From: Candidatus Pseudelusimicrobium marinum
GTDB taxonomy: Bacteria; Elusimicrobiota; Elusimicrobia; Elusimicrobiales; Elusimicrobiaceae
Reading direction: 5' to 3'
NCBI GenBank assembly: GCA_018656005.1
Contig: JABHZW010000033.1
Coordinates: forward strand, 1-37,655
Length of the DNA stretch: 37,655 nucleotides
Shown here: one piece after another, positions 33,063 to 37,655 of the stretch
How positions within the stretch are numbered: position 1 is the stretch's first letter
Layout: each line of letters starts with the position of its first letter
Made by a program: the position numbers and the translations under genes
Notes under the pieces: generated by a model
Database searches by the model: none
The model's input: only the letters and a program-made list of their open reading frames with translations
Told to the model about the DNA's origin: nothing

Positions 33063-34400
33063 ATGAAAGAAAAACCAAAATTAGAGATAGAATATCTACC
33101 TCTTTCCACCATAAAGCCATACAAAAATAACCCGAGGGAGCATTCCCCGAAGCAGATATCTCAAATTGCCAAATCTATAAAACAATTTGGGTTCACAGCA
33201 TCTATCTTAATAGATGAGGATAATGAAATTCTCGCAGGCCATGCCCGCCTAGAAGCAGCCAAAATAATAAACCTAAAAACTGTCCCGACAGTTATGATAA
33301 AACACTTGTCTGATGCAGAAAAGAAAGCATACAGGGTAGCTGACAATCAGCTTTGCCTAGTGGGTAAGTGGGATTTTGATTTGCTCAAGCTAGAGTTTGC
33401 AGAAATAGAAAAGCTAGAAAATTTAGATTTTTCTTTGGATATTACTGGTTTTGAAACAGGAGAAATTGACGTAATTTTAGATGGAAGCCTAGCAGATAAG
33501 GACAAAAAACTAAACGAAAAAGATAATACTATTCCTTTCATACCTAAAAACGAAATAATTTCTAAATTTGGAGATATTTGGGAACTGGGCAATCATAAAA
33601 TCTTGTGCGGAGATGCACTACAATCCGAAAACTACAAAAAACTTCTTGGCGACAAAAAAGCAGATATGATATGTGTAGATTTTCCATATAATCTACATGT
33701 TGATAGTTTTGCTTGTAGTGGAAAAATTCAACACAAAAATTTTGCTATGGCTGCAGGCGAGATGAGTTCAGAAGAATTCCAAGAATTTCTAAATAAAAAT
33801 TTCAAACTACTAAAAGAGTATTCTAAAAACGGAAGTCTTCATTATGCTTTTATGGACTGGAGGCATATTAAAGAAATAATATTAGCAGGAACTGATATTT
33901 ATGAACACTATATAAACCTATGTTTGTGGTCCAAAGATAATGCCGGTATGGGCAGTCTGTATCGAAGTCGCCATGAATTAATATTTATTTTTAAACATGG
34001 TAATCGTCCACATACAAATAATGTTCAACTAGGTTCTATGGGACGATATAGGACAAATATTTTTGAATATCCAGGGGTCAATTCTTTTGGTAAGAATAGA
34101 GAAAATCTTAAGTTGCACCCTACATGTAAACCTGTCGAAATGATAAAAGATATGGTGCTTGATGTTACAAATCGAGGGGATTTGGTTCTGGATTCCTTTC
34201 TTGGTAGCGGTACAACCCTAATCGCAAGTGAAAAAATAAATCGTAAATGTTTTGCTATGGAAATTGAACCCTTGTATGTAGATACAGCTATAAGAAGATG
34301 GCAGGATCTTACGGGTAAAAGTGCTGTACATGTTGAAAGCGGTAAAACTTATCGTGAATTATTAGAAATTAAAAAGGAAAAGAAAAATGGAAGAAAATAA
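33063..34400 (+). CDS. ParB-like domain fused to a DNA methyltransferase (phage type)
   Basis: 445 residues. Residues 1-105 form a ParB/Srx nuclease-type domain (LSTIKPYKNNPREHSPKQISQIAKSIKQFG, DEDNEILAGHARLEAAKI, VADNQL). Residues 165-435 form a beta-class adenine/cytosine-N4 methyltransferase with CVDFPYNLHVD in the motif IV position and DSFLGSGTTLIASEKINRKCFAMEIEP as motif I. Motif IV reads DFPY rather than DPPY, a change at a usually fixed proline. Such fusions are common immediately upstream of terminase genes and may protect phage DNA from host restriction, here perhaps from the element's own enzyme. AAGGAG precedes the ATG by 8 bases. It overlaps the next gene by 14 bases. Confidence 0.9.
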   Translation: MKEKPKLEIEYLPLSTIKPYKNNPREHSPKQISQIAKSIKQFGFTASILIDEDNEILAGHARLEAAKIINLKTVPTVMIKHLSDAEKKAYRVADNQLCLVGKWDFDLLKLEFAEIEKLENLDFSLDITGFETGEIDVILDGSLADKDKKLNEKDNTIPFIPKNEIISKFGDIWELGNHKILCGDALQSENYKKLLGDKKADMICVDFPYNLHVDSFACSGKIQHKNFAMAAGEMSSEEFQEFLNKNFKLLKEYSKNGSLHYAFMDWRHIKEIILAGTDIYEHYINLCLWSKDNAGMGSLYRSRHELIFIFKHGNRPHTNNVQLGSMGRYRTNIFEYPGVNSFGKNRENLKLHPTCKPVEMIKDMVLDVTNRGDLVLDSFLGSGTTLIASEKINRKCFAMEIEPLYVDTAIRRWQDLTGKSAVHVESGKTYRELLEIKKEKKNGRK

Positions 34401-34848
34401 ATATAAAATCGGCTACGGAAAACCGCCGAAAGAAACTCAATTTAAAGAAGGTGAAAGTGGAAATAAAAGAGGCAGACCGCGAGGTAGAAAAAATAACTTA
34501 ACCATTTTTAATGAAATTTTGCAGAAAAAAGTTTGGATAAAAGATGAACAGGGAGAAAAGACAAAAATTTCTAAAGTTCAACTGATATTTATGCAACAAA
34601 TTAACAAAGCTTCGAAAGGGGATTCTAAAGCTGTGCAAATAATTATGCCCCTCATATTAGAATGTGATATTAAAGAAGAACAGAAAAACCAAATTATTGA
34701 AAGTTTAGGAAAAAAAGCAGATAAAGATATTTTGCAAGGATTCTGTAAGGGAAATAAACCTATGGAGGAGAATAAAGATGAACGAAAAAGAAGTACTAAA
34801 ATCCGTATTAAGAAGCGACCTAAAATCATTCACAAGGAAAGTGTTTAA
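34387..34848 (+). CDS. DUF5681 protein, probable small terminase-associated factor
   Basis: 153 residues. The N-terminal KIGYGKPPKETQFKEGESGNKRGRPRGRKN is the DUF5681 signature (Y.kPPk.tqFkpGqSGNpkGRPkG), found beside large terminases and proposed to act like TerS. The rest is helical (about residues 35-110), followed by a very basic tail. Overlaps the preceding gene by 14 bases and terL by 71 bases in another frame, so the three are translated as a unit. A second DUF5681 gene lies at 37440. Confidence 0.85.
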   Translation: MEENKYKIGYGKPPKETQFKEGESGNKRGRPRGRKNNLTIFNEILQKKVWIKDEQGEKTKISKVQLIFMQQINKASKGDSKAVQIIMPLILECDIKEEQKNQIIESLGKKADKDILQGFCKGNKPMEENKDERKRSTKIRIKKRPKIIHKESV

Positions 34849-36247
34849 TGAGATATCTCCAAACGCAACATATCTTGATAACTGGCATATAGACATAATT
34901 TGTTATGAATTAAAACAAATTATAGAAGGTAAAAATAATCGAGCGATTATAAATATTCCACCAAGGTATATGAAGTCTATAATCTGCTCGGTTGCACTAC
35001 CTGCTTTTATTTTGGGACATAACCCAAAGGCAACTATAATTGCTGTCAGTTATAGTGATGATTTGGCTGAAAAGTTCGCATTAGATTGTAGAAAAATTAT
35101 TGAAAGCAATTGGTATCAAGAAATTTTTCCTGCAACAAAATTATCTAAAAAAAGAAAAAGTGTTTCCGATTTTGAAACCACTAAAAATGGTGGGAGGTAT
35201 TCAACTTCTGTGCAAGGAACTTTGACTGGTCGTGGTGCAGATTACATAATTATTGATGATCCAATAAAACCAATAGACGCAAATTCTGATACCATTAGGG
35301 CTAAAACTAATAATTGGTATGGTTCTACTTTATATTCGAGATTAAATGATAAGAAAAATGGGAAAATTATCGTCATTATGCAACGACTTCATGAAAATGA
35401 TTTTACGGGATATTTGCTTAACACAGATGACAGTTTTAAGCTTATAAAAATACAGGGTATTGCTGAAAAAAATGAAGTTTGGAATATGAAAGATTATTTT
35501 GGAAATATTAAAATAATTACGAGAGAGAAAGGTGTGGCATTGCATCCTCAAAGAGATGGTATTAATAAACTTTTAGAAGCCAAGAAAACTATGGGAGAAC
35601 TAGTTTTTGCAGGGCAATATCAACAAAGCCCAAGACCACTTGAAGGTGGAGTTATAAAAAGAAGGTGGCTTAATTTTTACAATCCCAAAGAACTTTTTGA
35701 ACAGATAAAAAATGGAGATATTGTTATAAAAAATATTATTCAATCTTGGGACACAGCAAATAAAATAGAAGAACACAACGACTATTCCGTTTGCATAACC
35801 ATGCTAGTTGATAGTGATGATAAAAGATATGTTGTTGGTTGCTATCGTGAAAAGTTAGAGTTTCCTTTTTTGGAACAAAAAATAAGAGATAAATATGAAT
35901 ACATAAAAGAAAAGTATCAAAAACCTGTAGAGATTTTAATAGAAGATAGGGCATCTGGAACACAACTTATTCAAACTTTGCAAAGAAAGTTGAATATTAT
36001 CGCAATAAAACCAGAGCATGATAAAAAAACCAGATTAATAACAGCATCTGCTTCAATAGAGACTGGAAAAGTTATGTTTCCTAATGATAATCCGCCTTGG
36101 TATTTAGATATGGAAAAAGAACTATTAATATTTCCTAACGGAAAGCATGATGATATTTGCGATGCATTAAGCCAAGCATTAATGCACGAAAAACAATATG
36201 CAGATATTAGTTTTAATGTAACACCTATTAAAAAAGAGTGGTATTAA
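34778..36247 (+). CDS. terL: Phage terminase large subunit (ATPase/nuclease)
   Basis: A 489-residue packaging motor. ATPase part: NIPPRYMKSIICSV is a degenerate Walker A (PPR-x-x-KS), YIIIDDPIKP is Walker B, with VIMQRLHENDFTG as the coupling motif region. Nuclease part (RNase H fold): IIQSWDTANK (first Asp), ILIEDRASGTQL (second acidic cluster) and NGKHDDICDALSQAL (third Asp). GGAGGAG before the ATG. The stop shares bases with the stop of the opposing nuclease gene (4-base tail-to-tail overlap), so that gene has been fitted in with no spare sequence. A portal gene would be expected next but is not there. Confidence 0.95.
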   Translation: MNEKEVLKSVLRSDLKSFTRKVFNEISPNATYLDNWHIDIICYELKQIIEGKNNRAIINIPPRYMKSIICSVALPAFILGHNPKATIIAVSYSDDLAEKFALDCRKIIESNWYQEIFPATKLSKKRKSVSDFETTKNGGRYSTSVQGTLTGRGADYIIIDDPIKPIDANSDTIRAKTNNWYGSTLYSRLNDKKNGKIIVIMQRLHENDFTGYLLNTDDSFKLIKIQGIAEKNEVWNMKDYFGNIKIITREKGVALHPQRDGINKLLEAKKTMGELVFAGQYQQSPRPLEGGVIKRRWLNFYNPKELFEQIKNGDIVIKNIIQSWDTANKIEEHNDYSVCITMLVDSDDKRYVVGCYREKLEFPFLEQKIRDKYEYIKEKYQKPVEILIEDRASGTQLIQTLQRKLNIIAIKPEHDKKTRLITASASIETGKVMFPNDNPPWYLDMEKELLIFPNGKHDDICDALSQALMHEKQYADISFNVTPIKKEWY

Positions 36248-37311
36248 AAACTTTCTGGAACAAGTTTTAAGGAATTAATAGAAATATTAACTTTTTCTAA
36301 GTTATCATATACTTCTAATACGTCTTCATAATCCCAATATTTAATTTTGGATAATCCAGGTAGACCTGTTGCCTCTTTTTTGATTTTCTCTATTTGTTCT
36401 TTATTTGAAACAGCTACTATTCCTTGTACAGCTGGGTTATTAGTCGCTTTTAAAAGGTTCATACACAAACTATCTATGCTGCCTTTTGTTTGTACTTCAA
36501 ATACATATATTACTCTACCCATGTTTCCTATTTCAGATTGCCAGATAGTATCCACAACTGAGCCTGTTGCAACTTTTTTTTCTGTTTGCACTTCAAATCC
36601 TAGCCATTTTCCTATGTCTGCAAGTTTATCTCTTACTTCGTTATGAATAAATTCTTTATTGTCAGATTTTATATCTTCTTCAATGGTGTCTTTTTTTATA
36701 GTTGTTTTTGTAAGATTGTCCTCAACCTGTAATTCATTATAAAAGAAAAAATCAACATCCAAAAGTGAGGTGTGTTCAATATCAAAATCCTTCATGGATT
36801 TAGATATTTTATGACCAATATCACATAAATATTTATACTTTTTACCCGTAACTTGATAATTATAAATAGGTAAATCTTTTACTTCTAGATATGCTAAAGA
36901 AGCTAATGCTCGTCTATTCCATATTAAATACTTATCTGGACAATGTCTACAAAGAATTTCACTAATCATTGCTGGACCAAGCCCTTTTATGTTTTTTCTA
37001 AAATTATCCCACCTTGTGACAATATCATCTTTATCAAAAATTAGTTTTGATAGATGGTTTTTTAAATTTTCAAACCCATTATCACTGATTAGCTTATCAA
37101 CATAATATTGTTTGTTACCCCAAATAAGCATAGCCCATAAACTTGAAATATACTCAAAAATATCATCTTCAGAAAAATTCTTTATGTTCTCTGAAGTGTA
37201 CTTTCCATAAGTCATTGCTATTTTTTCTCTATCTTCTTGATCTTGTTTTAGTGTAATCAAAGAAGTTTTTTTATGTTTTTTTAAATGTTTGTTTAGTAGT
37301 TCTATATTCAT
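36244..37311 (-). CDS. Unknown protein: HhH glycosylase-like domain plus PD-(D/E)XQ nuclease domain
   Basis: 355 residues. Residues about 105-145 (NIKGLGPAMISEILCRHCPDKYLIWNRRALASL) resemble the helix-hairpin-helix of base-excision glycosylases, where G-x-G-P contacts DNA and the following D/NRR lies near the active site. The C-terminal part from about 225 to 330 (FIHNEVRDKLADIGKWLGFEVQTEKKV, then VVDTIW ... YVFEVQTKGSIDSL) fits a PD-(D/E)XK-fold nuclease with Asp254, Glu272 and Gln274, the Glu-x-Gln variant known from BglII and BstYI. Encoded against the packaging genes directly after terL, with its own ribosome site AAGGGGA. Position and orientation are those of a phage cargo (moron) gene; a defence or anti-competitor nuclease is my inference. 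Confidence 0.65.
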   Translation of the reverse strand: MNIELLNKHLKKHKKTSLITLKQDQEDREKIAMTYGKYTSENIKNFSEDDIFEYISSLWAMLIWGNKQYYVDKLISDNGFENLKNHLSKLIFDKDDIVTRWDNFRKNIKGLGPAMISEILCRHCPDKYLIWNRRALASLAYLEVKDLPIYNYQVTGKKYKYLCDIGHKISKSMKDFDIEHTSLLDVDFFFYNELQVEDNLTKTTIKKDTIEEDIKSDNKEFIHNEVRDKLADIGKWLGFEVQTEKKVATGSVVDTIWQSEIGNMGRVIYVFEVQTKGSIDSLCMNLLKATNNPAVQGIVAVSNKEQIEKIKKEATGLPGLSKIKYWDYEDVLEVYDNLEKVNISINSLKLVPESF

Positions 37312-37404
37312 TGTGTTCCCCTTAATATTTTATTAACTTGACTTTTGGGCTGTTGTAAGCAATCATTGTGGTACGAGCAAAGTAGCTTAAATTAATTATA
37401 TCAG

Positions 37405-37423
37405 ATAATGAGGATCTCGAAAC
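37405..37423. repeat. 19-bp dispersed repeat, copy 2
   Basis: ATAATGAGGATCTCGAAAC, identical to 31988-32006, located 17 bases upstream of the ATG at 37440 and 4 bases before its AAAGGAG ribosome site. Confidence 0.85.
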
Positions 37424-37439
37424 ACTCAAAGGAGCAGAA

Positions 37440-37646
37440 ATGACCAGAATACCACCAAGGAAATATCAGTTTAAAAAAGGGCAGTCTGGCAATCCAAAAG
37501 GAAGACCTAGAAAGCCATCGCACAACAAAGATATACATGCTTTGTGGGTTTTGGTATTAAAAGCTGCAGACGATCCAAAAGCGATGAAAAGATTACAAAC
37601 TATCAGGAGGGTTTTGGCAAATGAAAGAAAAAATTTATCTTCCTAA
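37440..37646 (+). CDS. Second, short DUF5681 protein
   Basis: 68 residues: TRIPPRKYQFKKGQSGNPKGRP is a clean DUF5681 N-terminus, followed by a helical region (HNKDIHALWVLVLKAADDPKAMKRLQTIRRVLA). Only half the length of the protein at 34387. AAAGGAG lies 5 bases before the ATG. The 3' end overlaps the next gene by 26 bases. Its presence after terL could mean a second packaging module or a composite of two related phages. Confidence 0.8.
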   Translation: MTRIPPRKYQFKKGQSGNPKGRPRKPSHNKDIHALWVLVLKAADDPKAMKRLQTIRRVLANERKNLSS

Positions 37647-37655
37647 AACTTTTGA
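37621..37655 (+). CDS. Start of a further phage gene, cut by window edge
   Basis: The ATG at 37621 is preceded by AGGAGGG 11 bases upstream and opens MKEKIYLPKTF before the window ends. It overlaps the DUF5681 gene in another frame, as terL overlaps the first DUF5681 gene, so a second large terminase or a portal is the best guess. Confidence 0.5.
   Translation, partial: MKEKIYLPKTF

Larger units (their letters stand above)
25757..37655. mobile_element. Integrated element/prophage, left end; right end beyond window
   Basis: Begins at the tRNA 3' fragment, in the orientation expected if the intact tRNA was rebuilt at the far right end. Content changes from chromosomal genes to unknown small proteins, a restriction-modification operon, a GIY-YIG nuclease and phage packaging genes (ParB-methyltransferase, DUF5681, TerL). 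No integrase, portal or capsid gene is within the window; these should lie to the right. Confidence 0.65.

Noticed and set aside
25732-37655. Integrase or transposase gene for the element
   Set aside because: I read both strands and found no tyrosine/serine recombinase or DDE transposase motif; if present it lies beyond the right edge.

Overview
This is an AT-rich, gene-dense stretch of a Gram-negative-type bacterial chromosome (it encodes a classical autotransporter with a signal peptide and a C-terminal outer-membrane barrel), read with the standard bacterial code. A low-GC, probably host-associated lineage fits (Elusimicrobiota-like or a gut alphaproteobacterium are my guesses), but I cannot assign a taxon from sequence alone.

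Left part (1-5.7 kb): a tightly packed minus-strand operon, sensor histidine kinase > DUF3307 membrane protein > DnaQ-type exonuclease > histidine ammonia-lyase (hutH) > phosphoglycerate mutase (gpmI, cut by the window edge), joined by 1-8 nt overlaps. It is divergent from a small RRM RNA-binding protein, with a perfect 30-bp palindrome between them.

5.9-13.3 kb is accessory in flavour: two unknown membrane proteins, a divergent pair of XRE repressors with a symmetrical operator, a small membrane protein bracketed by copies of the deaD terminator, a DEAD-box helicase, a TPR-FRG protein under an XRE regulator, and a 43-residue CxxC peptide with a structured leader. 13.4-21.4 kb: an FMN oxidoreductase (FabK/nitronate monooxygenase family), typA/bipA with a leader attenuator, and the CotH-VTC-DUF4956 gene trio. 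21.7-25.7 kb: a 1310-residue autotransporter with a Pmp-like repeat passenger, bracketed by a 41-bp direct repeat that contains a terminator.

From 25.73 kb to the right edge lies an integrated element, probably a prophage. It starts at a 25-nt tRNA 3'-end fragment of the kind left by tRNA-targeting integration. It carries an overlapping minus-strand defence operon (GIY-YIG nuclease, a type II restriction enzyme with two alpha-class adenine methyltransferases, and an unknown membrane protein) facing a plus-strand phage packaging module (unknown protein, ParB-methyltransferase fusion, DUF5681/TerS-like protein, TerL). A minus-strand HhH plus PD-(D/E)XQ nuclease gene is inserted directly after terL, and a second DUF5681 gene with the start of another gene runs off the end. 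No integrase is visible.

Most interesting: the GIY-YIG leader RNA has a terminator/antiterminator pair competing for the same segment, and its terminator loop is perfectly complementary over 19 nt to the region just upstream of the ribosome binding site of the second DUF5681 gene. This suggests, without proving it, RNA crosstalk between phage packaging genes and the nuclease operon. Other points: several genes look leaderless (start codon 6-8 nt after the -10 box), and in two places a cargo gene is bracketed by direct repeats of a terminator.
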